This document shows positions 15,982 to 24,633 of a DNA stretch of 46,693 bases, piece after piece. Source of the stretch: Vulcanimicrobiota bacterium (GTDB lineage Bacteria; Vulcanimicrobiota; Vulcanimicrobiia; Vulcanimicrobiales; Vulcanimicrobiaceae); NCBI GenBank assembly GCA_013036095.1, contig JAAXCW010000013.1, positions 1-46,693 on the forward strand. The letters are read 5' to 3'. The position numbers and the translations under genes were made by a program. The notes beneath the pieces are model-generated. The model saw only the letters and a list, made by a program, of their open reading frames with translations, had not been told where the DNA came from and ran no database searches. Positions within the stretch are counted from its first letter, which is position 1, and the number at the start of each line of letters is the position of its first letter.

Positions 15982-17889
15982 TTGCCGCTCGTACGCTCGA
16001 AGATCCAGTCGCAGGCGATTCTATTAAGCATCGTCCCGTTGGCGTTTTTGCTCGTCTTTCTGGGCGTCGTCGTCCTCCTGAACGTACGCGTGACGGAGAT
16101 GACGGTTTGGACCCGGCACGCCACCGCGGTACTCGACCAATCCGATGCGATCCTTACGACGTTCGAAGGCACCAATCAGGCCGCAATCGATTACACGCAG
16201 CATCCCAGTCCGCGCGCCCTAAAAAACTATCAGCTGCGGTCTGCCGCCGTAAGAACTCAGGCTCGTCAACTGGTACAGATGGTGGACCCTCCGGCGCAAA
16301 AACAGAGCGCCGCGAACTATGCGGCGCTGTCCTTGCGTATTCTGTCCCTGCTCGATCAGTATGTGGCGGAAGTGCGGACGGGCCATAGCGCGCAAGCTCG
16401 CGCGCTAGTGGCGAGGCCTTCGACGCGCACGCTCGCGACGAACTTTCAAGCCGCAAAAGTGAACTTCGACCGCTCTGAGCGCCAGTTGACGAGCACGCGC
16501 TTTCGCGGAATGCGCGATCAGATCAATCTCTACGGTTACATTTTGCTCGGCTTGACGTTCTCCGGCATCCTGCTCACGCTGCTGACGACCGGCCGGTTCG
16601 GCCTAAGCATTGCGCGACGTTTGCGCACGCTCGCGCAAAATGCCGAGCTCTTAGGGGCGGGTCAAACGACGACGCCGGTGAGCGGTCATGACGAGATCGC
16701 CGAACTGGACCGCATCTATCACGAAATGGCGCAACGCATTCACGACACGCTGTCGGCGTACCGCCGCGAGCACTATATCGCTTCGACGCTACAACGCGCG
16801 CTGCTTCCGCAGGAGCTGCCGAAGGTTCCGGGACTCCGCGTCGATACGGCATACGCTGCGGCAGCGCACGCGGCGGAAATCGGCGGCGATTGGTACGACG
16901 TCTTCAAACTCGACGAAACAACCGTCGGAATCAGCGTCGGCGACGTTGCGGGCCATGGGTTGCGCGCGGCCGCCATCATGGGCTCGGTCCGGCAGGCCAT
17001 TCGCATCGCCGCTCGGGTTCGCAGCGATCCGGGAACTGTGCTCGATCGTGTGAACCGTGCGCTTTGCGCCGACGAAGCCGGCGTGATCGTGACGGCGTTT
17101 TTCGCGACGATCGATATGCGAAACGGTCAGACGCGCTACGCGGTCGCGGGTCATCCGCTGCCGCTGGTCGTCCACTCCGGCACCGACATACGGCAGTTGC
17201 GGGGCGAGGGATTGATTCTCGGCGTCGACCCGCGCGCCGGATATCAGAGTTTTGACGTCGTCTTGCGCGCCGGCGAAGCGCTGGTTGGTTTCACCGACGG
17301 ACTCATCGAAGTGCGGCGCGATTATTTCAAAGGCATGAATGATTTGATCGCCGCGGTGAAAACCGAGTACGGCGCGATGACGTCGGAAAACATCGCCGAG
17401 CAAATAAAAGACCGCATACTTGCCCATGTTGAGCCGGTTGATGATTCGGCCGTGCTGTTCGTGGGCATCACACATCTTGGAGTGAACGGTTCCCCGCAAA
17501 AGAAGACTTGGACGCTGGACGTGCGCGAACAGGGAGCCGCGTATCGGGTTCGCCGCGCCGTTTTATGGGATCTCGCAGCGCGCGTCCGCCCCGGATCAGA
17601 TCTTTCGGGGGTCGAGCTGATACTGGGGGAGTTGCTGAGCAACGTCGCGCGGCATACGCCGGGCCAAGCCGAGGTCGGTCTCGAGTTTCAAGATGACGAG
17701 GCACGCTTGATCGTGCGCGATAACGGCAAGCCGTTCGAAAGTAAAGACGGCGCGATGCCCGACGGGCTCTCCCCGAGCGGACGAGGCCTGCATTTAGTGC
17801 GGAGCTTGGCGCGCTCGGTTGAAGTTCGTCACAACGGCGGCAACAGCGTCGCCGTGCTCCTGCCGGTGAGCGCATCCGGCGCTGCTTGA
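15982..17889 (+). CDS. Membrane SpoIIE/RsbU-type phosphatase with fused HATPase domain
   Basis: A 635-residue signalling protein starting at TTG one base after the psuG stop. Order: transmembrane helix (about 10-35), extracytoplasmic helical domain (about 38-170), second helix (about 183-205), HAMP linker, PP2C/SpoIIE phosphatase (about 265-500; metal-binding GGDWYD and GDVAGHG), and a C-terminal histidine-kinase-like ATPase (about 510-630; N-box ELLSNVARH, later DNGKPF). It combines an RsbU-like phosphatase with an RsbW-like anti-sigma kinase domain, suggesting control of an anti-sigma-factor antagonist in response to an external signal. No antagonist or sigma gene is adjacent. Confidence 0.9.
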   Translation: MPLVRSKIQSQAILLSIVPLAFLLVFLGVVVLLNVRVTEMTVWTRHATAVLDQSDAILTTFEGTNQAAIDYTQHPSPRALKNYQLRSAAVRTQARQLVQMVDPPAQKQSAANYAALSLRILSLLDQYVAEVRTGHSAQARALVARPSTRTLATNFQAAKVNFDRSERQLTSTRFRGMRDQINLYGYILLGLTFSGILLTLLTTGRFGLSIARRLRTLAQNAELLGAGQTTTPVSGHDEIAELDRIYHEMAQRIHDTLSAYRREHYIASTLQRALLPQELPKVPGLRVDTAYAAAAHAAEIGGDWYDVFKLDETTVGISVGDVAGHGLRAAAIMGSVRQAIRIAARVRSDPGTVLDRVNRALCADEAGVIVTAFFATIDMRNGQTRYAVAGHPLPLVVHSGTDIRQLRGEGLILGVDPRAGYQSFDVVLRAGEALVGFTDGLIEVRRDYFKGMNDLIAAVKTEYGAMTSENIAEQIKDRILAHVEPVDDSAVLFVGITHLGVNGSPQKKTWTLDVREQGAAYRVRRAVLWDLAARVRPGSDLSGVELILGELLSNVARHTPGQAEVGLEFQDDEARLIVRDNGKPFESKDGAMPDGLSPSGRGLHLVRSLARSVEVRHNGGNSVAVLLPVSASGAA

Positions 17890-18032
17890 CCTGCACTTCC
17901 GGCAATCGTCCGCGTTAAGTTTAAGTTACGGGCGCCCGCGCTGTAACAGGAGACCGACGCGCCGGGGAAAATCGCCCGACTTAAGTCTCCAGCGGACCCT
18001 TCGACCTTTGCTTCTTCCTTAAGGAGTTTCCG
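17890..18032 (+). promoter_or_regulatory. 142-bp leader of the sedolisin gene with inverted repeat
   Basis: GGAGAC (17949-17954) and GTCTCC (17985-17990) can close a stem enclosing CGGG (17963-17966) / CCCG (17975-17978). It matches no riboswitch I know. Near the gene, CCTTAAGGAG (18018-18027) supplies the ribosome site for the TTG start at 18033. Confidence 0.4.
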
Positions 18033-19370
18033 TTGCATAAGAAAATCGCACTTGCTCTGGGAGCGGCGGCGGCCTTTGCGCTAGCTGCCTGTTCGGGTAT
18101 TTCCAACAATCCAATTCCGACCGGCGGCCAATTCGCGCCGCTCTCGAACGTTTCGGCATCGTGCGGCGCGCCAGCCGAAGGTTTTGCGCGCTGCTTTTCG
18201 CTGGTCCGGACCGACTTGGGAGGCGGCGATCCGAATGGTTATCACGGACTCTACCGGACTCCGTCGATCGAGCCGCTGAGCGTGACACCCGATCGCCGGC
18301 ACACTCCGACGCCGTCGCCATCACCGCGTCCAAGCTCGACTCCGGGGCCGACACCAACACCGGTGCCGACACCGACGCCTTCGGGAAATCCGCCCGGCTA
18401 CGGTCCGGCCGATCTGCAAGCAGCATACAGTTTGCCGTCTTCGGCCGCGGGCGCCGGACAAACCGTTGCGATCGTCGACGCATACGACGACAAGACGGCC
18501 GAAAACGATCTGGGCGTCTATCGCGCGCAATACGGGTTAGCGCCGTGCACGACCGCGAACGGCTGCTTTAAGAAAGTCAATCAAACCGGCGGCAGCACGC
18601 CGCCGACGGCCGACGCAAGCTGGGGTCAGGAGATCTCGTTGGACATCGACATGGTCTCGGCGATCTGTCCGAACTGCCACATCTTGCTGGTTGAAGCGAA
18701 TACCGCGAGTTTCGCCGACCTCGGAACGGCGGAAAATACGGCTGCGTCGCTCGGCGCCAACGCCATCAGCAATAGCTATGGCGGAGGTGAGAGCTCGGCT
18801 GAAACCACGACGTACGATGCATACTACAACCATCCGGGACACGCGATCACGGTAAGTTCGGGCGACAGCGGCTATGGCGTCCAATATCCGGCAGCCTCGC
18901 AGTACGTGACGGCCGTCGGCGGAACGTCGCTTTCGCGCGCGAGCAATGCACGCGGCTGGAATGAAACCGTCTGGAACGGCGCGGGTTCCGGCTGCAGCGC
19001 CTACGAGACGAAACCATCGTGGCAAACCGACACGGGCTGCGCGCGTCGCACCGTGGCCGATGTTTCGGCGGTTGCCGATCCAAATACGGGCGTCGCGGTT
19101 TACGACAGCACGCCGTATTCGGGACAATCGGGCTGGATGGTCTTCGGAGGCACGAGCGTCGCGTCGCCGGTTATCGCGTCGGTCTACGCGCTCGCCGGGA
19201 ACGGCGCGTCGGTGACGTACGGATCGTATCCGTACGGTCATCTGAGCGCGCTGTTCGACGTAACGTCCGGCAGCAACGGAAGCTGTGGAAGCAGCTATCT
19301 GTGCACCGGCAAGGTCGGCTACGACGGTCCGACCGGAAACGGCACGCCGAACGGCGCCGCCGCTTTCTAA
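18033..19370 (+). CDS. Sedolisin (S53)-family serine-carboxyl peptidase, lipoprotein
   Basis: A 445-residue secreted protein with signal peptide and lipobox LAAC (Cys20). A variable region and a Thr/Pro/Ser linker (about 90-120) follow, then the peptidase domain. The S53 triad is present: Glu200 and Asp204 in GQEISLD, oxyanion Asp278 in SSGDSG and nucleophile Ser375 in GGTSVASP. Family members are acid-active endopeptidases. The usual roughly 180-residue activation prodomain is absent or very short, so maturation may differ. Start TTG with AAGGAG upstream. Tandem terminators follow. Confidence 0.88.
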   Translation: MHKKIALALGAAAAFALAACSGISNNPIPTGGQFAPLSNVSASCGAPAEGFARCFSLVRTDLGGGDPNGYHGLYRTPSIEPLSVTPDRRHTPTPSPSPRPSSTPGPTPTPVPTPTPSGNPPGYGPADLQAAYSLPSSAAGAGQTVAIVDAYDDKTAENDLGVYRAQYGLAPCTTANGCFKKVNQTGGSTPPTADASWGQEISLDIDMVSAICPNCHILLVEANTASFADLGTAENTAASLGANAISNSYGGGESSAETTTYDAYYNHPGHAITVSSGDSGYGVQYPAASQYVTAVGGTSLSRASNARGWNETVWNGAGSGCSAYETKPSWQTDTGCARRTVADVSAVADPNTGVAVYDSTPYSGQSGWMVFGGTSVASPVIASVYALAGNGASVTYGSYPYGHLSALFDVTSGSNGSCGSSYLCTGKVGYDGPTGNGTPNGAAAF

Positions 19371-19385
19371 TGCACGCACGCGTCA

Positions 19386-19407
19386 GGAGGGGCCGAAAGG
19401 CCCCTCC
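19386..19407 (+). terminator. Hairpin after sedolisin gene (first of two)
   Basis: GGAGGGGCC and GGCCCCTCC form a perfect nine-base-pair stem capped by the stable tetraloop GAAA, 15 bases after the stop codon. There is no T-run, so alone it is more likely an mRNA 3'-end stabiliser or pause site that acts with the next terminator. Confidence 0.65.
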
Positions 19408-19422
19408 CGACGAAGTTTTGAG

Positions 19423-19449
19423 CCCGTGAGAAACTCACGGGTTTTTTTT
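19423..19449 (+). terminator. Intrinsic terminator overlapping the next gene's start
   Basis: CCCGTGAG (19423-19430) and CTCACGGG (19434-19441) form a perfect eight-base-pair stem with an AAA loop, followed by eight T (19442-19449). This is a textbook rho-independent terminator. The GTG start of the GerMN gene (19426-19428) is inside its 5' arm and the T-run encodes Val-Phe-Phe. Confidence 0.88.
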
Positions 19450-19941
19450 CTCCTGGCGCTGCTGATTGCGGCCGCCGCGATCGCCTGGTATTTTACATCG
19501 CACCGCGCCTCACCGGGCGTAATCACCGTGTATTACACGAAAGTCGACGGCCAATCAGAGATCCCGTGGACCATATCCGCGCGCGCGGAGCAGCCGGGTG
19601 AAAGCTCCGCTGCGTACGCGCAATATTTAGCGCTGTACGCTGCATCGCAGGCCGTCGCCGGTCCTCCGTCTGACGTTCCGGCGATTCGTTTTCCGGCCGG
19701 AACCCACGTGCTCTCGGCGACCGTTGATGGTACGACGGCCGTTGTCGATCTTTCACGCGAGGTGAACCACCCAGGCGGCGGCTCTTTGAATGAAAGCGGC
19801 GAGTTTAAGTCGCTCATCTGGACGCTGACCACGCTGCCGGGGATAGACCGCGTCGCGGTGCGCGTGGGCGGCAGCAAAGTCGCGACGCTGACCGGAGGGA
19901 GTTTCGAGATCGATGAACCGTTACGCCGTTCGGATTGGTAG
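19426..19941 (+). CDS. GerMN-domain exported protein
   Basis: A 171-residue protein with an N-terminal membrane anchor or signal (RVFFLLALLIAAAAIAWYF) and a GerMN domain (about 30-165; segments VYYTKVDG, FPAGTHVLSATVDGTTAVVDLS and FKSLIWTLTTLPGIDRV). GerMN domains are extracytoplasmic and linked to cell-wall and germination proteins; in Bacillus, GerM sits beside racE and rph. Here amidase and glutamate racemase genes follow, supporting an envelope role. The GTG at 19426 is the first codon giving an uninterrupted signal, but it lies in a terminator stem with a poor ribosome site. It overlaps the amidase gene by 29 bp. Confidence 0.85.
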   Translation: MRNSRVFFLLALLIAAAAIAWYFTSHRASPGVITVYYTKVDGQSEIPWTISARAEQPGESSAAYAQYLALYAASQAVAGPPSDVPAIRFPAGTHVLSATVDGTTAVVDLSREVNHPGGGSLNESGEFKSLIWTLTTLPGIDRVAVRVGGSKVATLTGGSFEIDEPLRRSDW

Positions 19942-21391
19942 CGTCCTCGCACTCGGGCTGAGCTTTCACCTCGGGCTGTTTGCTTTTGCCGGGGCGGCCG
20001 AAAATGCCGCCTATATCTATGACGGCAAGCGCGTCGTCTTCGAAACACTCGTGCACACGAACAGCGGGCCAGCCGTCTCCGCCGACGACCCCGGACTGCA
20101 TCAACTCGTAGAAAATGCCGGCGGCTCCATCACGTGGGACGCCGACAACCAATACGTTCTCGTCACCTTTCCGGGGCCGACCGTCATCAGCTTTGCGATC
20201 GGCGATGCGCATTATTTGATCGGATCCGTTTCTCATCCGGCCGCCTTCGCGCCGTTCGTGCGCGACGCGCATGCGTTCGTTCCGCTCAACGACGTCCTGC
20301 GCGCGCTAAAACTGCCGCCGTTTCCGCCGGCTCTCGCGGCTGCGGACGTCGCGCCCACGGCGACGCCGCCGCCGTTTGCAACGCCGGTGCCGTCGCCCCA
20401 GCCCGATCAACTCGCGCAAGTTACGGGCGTCGACGTGCAAGCACAGTCTGGAAGCGTCACCATACGTATCGGCATTGCCGGAAACGGCGCGTACGAATGG
20501 CACCGCCTGCGCCCGCCGGACAACCGCTGGTGGATTGACGTGCATACTGCCAAGCTCGCAACTGCGCCAATCGATCAAAACGGCGGTACGCTCGTCTCGT
20601 CGGTGCGCGTGCGCCAGCAGGGTGCGGACACGGTTCGCGTCGCGCTTTCGCTTCCGGCTTCCGAACAAGTGGACGTGACTCCGGGCGCCGACGGCATCAT
20701 GGTCGTCGTCTCTAACCTGACCGCGGCCGGTGCAGTTCACGGTTCGGGAACCTTCGGAAGCATCGTGACGGCAAACGCATCCCCGCTCGCCGGTCCCGCG
20801 GCGTCGCCCGCAGTGCGGTATGTGCCGGCGAATCCGCATCTGATCGTAATCGATCCGGGTCACGGCGGAAGCGATCCGGGCGCGGTGCGCGGCAGCCTCC
20901 AAGAGAAGAGCCTAGCGCTCGACATTGCAAGGCGCGTACGCGACATTCTGGTCGCCCGCGGCTGGCAAGTCCTGATGACGCGCACCGACGATCGCGACGT
21001 CTTTGCGGCGAATGATTCGGCGCGCGACGAGCTGCAGGCGCGCGACGACGTGGCCAATTCGCGCGGTGCGAGGCTGCTTGTGAGCATTCACGTGAACAGC
21101 TATGTCAATTCAGGGCCTCACGGCGTGGCGACGTATTACTATAAACCCAGCGATCTCGCGCTGGCGCAATCCGTTAGCCGCCGCATCGCGGCCGAGTTGG
21201 GCGTGAATAACAACGGCGTCATCAAGGATAAACTCTACGTCATAAATCACGCCGCAATGCCTGCGGCGCTCGTCGAAACGGCCTATCTTTCAAACCCGGA
21301 CGACTTCGCGCTCTTACAGTCGGGAAGTTGGCGGCAGAAGGTGGCGCAGGCGATCGCGGACGGTATCGCCGACTACACCGAAAGCAACTAG
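19913..21391 (+). CDS. N-acetylmuramoyl-L-alanine amidase with stalk and AMIN domains
   Basis: A 492-residue periplasmic amidase that cuts the bond between MurNAc and the stem peptide. Order: signal peptide (about 1-29), a copper-amine-oxidase-N-like stalk domain (about 32-140), a Pro-rich linker, an AMIN targeting domain (about 165-275) and Amidase_3 (about 305-490). Zinc ligands and catalytic residues are visible: His317 and Glu331 (DPGHGG, LQEKS), His393 (SIHVNS), Glu455 (VETAYLSN). AMIN domains direct AmiC-type enzymes to the division site. The gene is coupled to GerMN upstream and murI downstream. Confidence 0.93.
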   Translation: MNRYAVRIGSVLALGLSFHLGLFAFAGAAENAAYIYDGKRVVFETLVHTNSGPAVSADDPGLHQLVENAGGSITWDADNQYVLVTFPGPTVISFAIGDAHYLIGSVSHPAAFAPFVRDAHAFVPLNDVLRALKLPPFPPALAAADVAPTATPPPFATPVPSPQPDQLAQVTGVDVQAQSGSVTIRIGIAGNGAYEWHRLRPPDNRWWIDVHTAKLATAPIDQNGGTLVSSVRVRQQGADTVRVALSLPASEQVDVTPGADGIMVVVSNLTAAGAVHGSGTFGSIVTANASPLAGPAASPAVRYVPANPHLIVIDPGHGGSDPGAVRGSLQEKSLALDIARRVRDILVARGWQVLMTRTDDRDVFAANDSARDELQARDDVANSRGARLLVSIHVNSYVNSGPHGVATYYYKPSDLALAQSVSRRIAAELGVNNNGVIKDKLYVINHAAMPAALVETAYLSNPDDFALLQSGSWRQKVAQAIADGIADYTESN

Positions 21392-21400
21392 TCCGCGTTT

Positions 21401-22165
21401 GTGTTAGGACTATTTGATTCGGGGCTCGGCGGCCTGACCGTGCTGCAACGCTTGCGCAAAAAGCTGCCGCGGCATGACATCGTTTTCTTCGCCGATCAGC
21501 TGCACGTGCCGTACGGGGACCGCACGCCGGCGGAGCTCGTCGAACTCTTGCACGCGAACGTCGCGTTCTTGGATGCGCGGCATGTAGACGCGATCGTTAT
21601 GGCATGCAATACGTCGTGCGCGACCGCAGCGCGCGAAGGCTGGCCGGTCACGAAGGCCCCGATCGTGGATCTTATCGAGTCGGCGGCGCTTGCCGTTGAG
21701 CGCGCCGGCTACAAGCGCATCGGAGTTATCGCGACGGCCGCCACGACGGCGACTCGCGCCTACTCGCAAAAAATCACGCGCCGGGTTGCGCATGCGCACG
21801 TTTTCGAAGTCGCCGCGCCCGCACTCGTCCCGCTCGTCGAAGCGGGAAGACTCGATGGCGACGAACCGCGTGCTGCGGTCGCTGCAGTCTGTGCGCAATT
21901 GCCGCACGACCTCGACGCGGTTCTGCTGGCGTGTACGCACTATCCGCTGCTCGATGCCCATTTCGCGGTTGCCTTGGGCGAGAGCGTCGCGCGGATCGAT
22001 CCGGCCATCGTGCATGCGGAACGCGCGGCGGCGATCGCGGCGCACGAAGGATTCACCGCCGGTACCGGCTCCGTGACGTGCATCACAAGCGGCGACCCGG
22101 AACGCTTTCGCGTTGCGGTAACGAACGTGCTCGGCACGTTGCCGGAGATAACGTTTGAACGTTAA
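21401..22165 (+). CDS. murI: Glutamate racemase
   Basis: This 254-residue cytoplasmic enzyme makes D-glutamate for peptidoglycan. The acid-base residues are in place: Asp6 in FDSGLGG, Cys69 in MACNTSCA and Cys178 in LACTHYPL, with the PYGDRT loop between. GTG start, nine bases after the amidase stop. It sits in a cell-wall operon with the GerMN and amidase genes, consistent with its role. Confidence 0.95.
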   Translation: MLGLFDSGLGGLTVLQRLRKKLPRHDIVFFADQLHVPYGDRTPAELVELLHANVAFLDARHVDAIVMACNTSCATAAREGWPVTKAPIVDLIESAALAVERAGYKRIGVIATAATTATRAYSQKITRRVAHAHVFEVAAPALVPLVEAGRLDGDEPRAAVAAVCAQLPHDLDAVLLACTHYPLLDAHFAVALGESVARIDPAIVHAERAAAIAAHEGFTAGTGSVTCITSGDPERFRVAVTNVLGTLPEITFER

Positions 22166-23366
22166 AGTCGCGATTGCGGGCGGCGGCCCCGCCGGGATGG
22201 TGTTGGGCTTCTTACTGGCGCGCGCCGGAATCGAAGTTGCCGTGCTCGAGAAGCACGCCGACTTCCTGCGAGACTTCCGCGGCGATACGATCCATCCGTC
22301 CACGCTGGATATCATCTGGGAACTCGGCTTGCTCGATGCGTTTCTCGCGCTTCCGCACAGCGAAATTACGCAATTCTCCGGCATCGTCAACGACAAAGCC
22401 TATCCGTTCGTCGATTTGCGGCACGTGCCGACGCACTGCAAATTCTTGGCATTCATGCCGCAGTGGGATTTCTTGAATTTCTTGGCCGAGCGCGGCCGGC
22501 GCTACCCCGCCTTCCATCTGCTCATGGAAACCGAAGCGATCGGCACGCTGGAGGAGGGAGCGAGCGTCACGGGCGTGCGCGCCGTGGGGCCGCAAGGCGA
22601 GATCGAAATCCATGCGGAGCTCACGGTTGGCGCCGACGGCCGTCACTCCACACTGCGCACCGCCGCGCAACTGCCGGTTACGGATTTCGGAGCGCCGATC
22701 GACGTGCTGTGGCTGCGGTTGCCGCGCGAAACTTCCGATCCGGGCCAAGTCTTCGGCTACATCAAGAACGGCCGGATCTTCGTCATGCTGATGCGTGACA
22801 CATATTGGCAGTGCGCGTATGTGATTCCGAAAGGTGGGTTCGAGACGATCAAAGCGCGCGGGTTGGATGCATTTCGTTCCGGAATTGCGCAACAGACGCC
22901 GTTCGTCGCCGACCGGGTCGGCTCGCTGCAAAGTTGGGATGACGTGAAGTTGCTAACCGTGCAAGTCGACCGGCTCAAAAAGTGGTACTGCGACGGTTTG
23001 CTGTTCATCGGCGACGCCGCGCATGCCATGTCGCCGATCGGCGGCGTCGGGATCAATTTGGCCGTGCAAGACGCCGTCGCTGCGGCCAACATTCTCTATC
23101 CGGCGCTGTCAGCCGGAACGGCTCCCGATTTGGAGGCGGTGCAGCGGCGCCGGACGTTCCCGACGGTGATGACGCAGAACCTCCAACTCGTGATTCAAAA
23201 CACGTTTATGTCGCGCATATTGCGAAGTGCCGATGCATCGGGCCAGCCGGCGAAGCGGCCGCTTTTTTTGGAAGCCTTCAAATACTTTCCGCTCCTGCGG
23301 CGCATTCCGGCGCGGCTGATCGGCGTCGGCTTCCGTCCGGAACATGTGCGGACTCCCGCCGTCTAG
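22155..23366 (+). CDS. FAD-dependent monooxygenase / oxidoreductase (UbiH-like)
   Basis: A 403-residue flavoprotein of the PHBH/UbiH fold: the dinucleotide motif VAIAGGGPAGMVLGF at the N-terminus, the mid-protein VGADGRHSTLR, and the FAD ribityl motif FIGDAAHAMSPIGGVGINLAVQDA near residue 285. No transmembrane anchor is visible. Such enzymes hydroxylate aromatic or quinone-type substrates with NAD(P)H, but the substrate is unknown here. It starts at TTG 22155, overlapping the murI stop, so it is translated with the cell-wall operon although no cell-wall role is known for the family. Confidence 0.87.
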   Translation: MNVKVAIAGGGPAGMVLGFLLARAGIEVAVLEKHADFLRDFRGDTIHPSTLDIIWELGLLDAFLALPHSEITQFSGIVNDKAYPFVDLRHVPTHCKFLAFMPQWDFLNFLAERGRRYPAFHLLMETEAIGTLEEGASVTGVRAVGPQGEIEIHAELTVGADGRHSTLRTAAQLPVTDFGAPIDVLWLRLPRETSDPGQVFGYIKNGRIFVMLMRDTYWQCAYVIPKGGFETIKARGLDAFRSGIAQQTPFVADRVGSLQSWDDVKLLTVQVDRLKKWYCDGLLFIGDAAHAMSPIGGVGINLAVQDAVAAANILYPALSAGTAPDLEAVQRRRTFPTVMTQNLQLVIQNTFMSRILRSADASGQPAKRPLFLEAFKYFPLLRRIPARLIGVGFRPEHVRTPAV

Positions 23367-23425
23367 TGAGACCGACGCCGAGGCGCGCTGGACGTAGCGC
23401 CGCGAGCGTGGTAGAGTAACTTTGC

Positions 23426-23911
23426 ATGACAAAGTTATATACCGCGGCCGGAATCGCGCTCGCCGTGTGCCTGTTCGGGCTCTCGGTGTACGTGGTCTCG
23501 ATCTTTGGCCGTCCACCTATGCCGGTGCCGCTCGGCACGATACTTTGGGACGATGAAACTGGCTTCACGGTGAGCAAAGTCGCGAATCATCCGGTTTCAG
23601 CCGCGACGACCGCCTATGAAGTGACCGTTCGCGTGTATTGCCCGTTTGGGGAGCGCTACCGGTGGACGCCTCGCAGCGCGCACGTTTTCGACAATAACGG
23701 CCGGGCGTATTACGCGAGCGCAAGCACCGTCGCTCACCGGATACTCGGAGCTACAGATACGGAACATCTCACGTTCTTGCTTCCGGCGAACGTCGAACAG
23801 CCGGCGCTCGTATTTGACGACACGCTTGCGTTGTCGTCAGTCGCGGGCGCCTTAAGAGCGGGGCCTCCGGAACTCTACGAGCCTCACCGCTTTAACTTAC
23901 GTTACAACTAG
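23426..23911 (+). CDS. Membrane-anchored hypothetical protein
   Basis: A 161-residue product with one N-terminal transmembrane helix (about 7-28) and a beta-rich extracytoplasmic domain. The pattern ILWDDETGFTVSKV...YEVTVRVYCPFG...VFDNNGRAYY resembles DUF4352-type immunoglobulin-like modules (weak similarity from memory). The 3' end overlaps the convergent PAP2-like gene by four bases. Role unknown. Confidence 0.6.
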   Translation: MTKLYTAAGIALAVCLFGLSVYVVSIFGRPPMPVPLGTILWDDETGFTVSKVANHPVSAATTAYEVTVRVYCPFGERYRWTPRSAHVFDNNGRAYYASASTVAHRILGATDTEHLTFLLPANVEQPALVFDDTLALSSVAGALRAGPPELYEPHRFNLRYN

Positions 23912-24552
23912 AGCGCGACAATGTGAAAGAGCCAGAAGAAAACGCCGACGCTGAAGGTCGCGAGAAAAGCGCCTGCGACGACTTGGGCGATGGTGTGCGC
24001 GCGCAAATAGACGCGCGCCCAGCAGACCATCGGAATCAAGACCAGAAACGGCAGCGGCTGGCGGCCGTACAGCAGGCTCAACGCGACCAGCGGCGCCGTG
24101 ATCCCGACGGCGTGCGTGCTGATCTTCCAGTAACGCGTAATATATTGCACGACCGCGGTCGCCAGCGTGTAGCCGGCCATCGACGCGACCAGCAGTTTCG
24201 GCGCGTGGGTCAGCCATAATGTGGCCGTGCCGGCTAAATAGAACATGACGAAGACGAAAAAGACTTTCTCGCGTTCTTCGCGGATCGACATGTCCAGATC
24301 GGATATGCGGTCTGTCGCATAAAGCCAGAAGATGAAGAGCATCGGCCCGATCGACGTAAAGAACGTGCTCAGGAAAAGCAGACGCCAAAAGTCGTCGGTG
24401 CCGGCGGCGCGCACGTGGGAGAGTATGACGAAGAGCGCGAGCGCCGTGAGGAATGGATTGAAGATGGTGGAAAGGATGCGAGCCAGGTCGCGCCAGACGC
24501 GCCGGTTTTTGATCGGGATCGGAGTCAGCGAAGGGTGCAGATGGACCACCAT
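23908..24552 (-). CDS. PAP2-like membrane phosphatase family protein
   Basis: A 214-residue inner-membrane protein with about six hydrophobic helices. The segments ISTHAVG and RVYLRAHTIAQVVAGA correspond to the second and third PAP2 phosphatase motifs (conserved His in each). The first motif, K-x6-RP, is degenerate here, so catalysis is uncertain. PAP2 enzymes dephosphorylate lipid phosphates such as undecaprenyl pyrophosphate. It is divergent from dxs, an isoprenoid gene, a link worth noting but not proof. Confidence 0.7.
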   Translation of the reverse strand: MVVHLHPSLTPIPIKNRRVWRDLARILSTIFNPFLTALALFVILSHVRAAGTDDFWRLLFLSTFFTSIGPMLFIFWLYATDRISDLDMSIREEREKVFFVFVMFYLAGTATLWLTHAPKLLVASMAGYTLATAVVQYITRYWKISTHAVGITAPLVALSLLYGRQPLPFLVLIPMVCWARVYLRAHTIAQVVAGAFLATFSVGVFFWLFHIVAL

Positions 24553-24578
24553 CCGTACTAGGCCCGGCTGCCTGCCTC

Positions 24579-24612
24579 GCTCCTGCCGCAGTGAGGGGCT
24601 CCGCCCAGGAGC
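24579..24612. repeat. Nested inverted repeat in the dxs leader
   Basis: GCTCCTG (24579-24585) pairs with CAGGAGC (24606-24612), enclosing GGGC/GCCC. It is followed by GCCTGTCGAA, which resembles part of the common interspersed-repeat family also suspected in fadJ. It lies in the 81-bp divergent region before dxs. It could be a repeat remnant or an mRNA leader structure. Confidence 0.45.
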
Positions 24613-24633
24613 CTGTCGAAACGGAGGCCCTTC

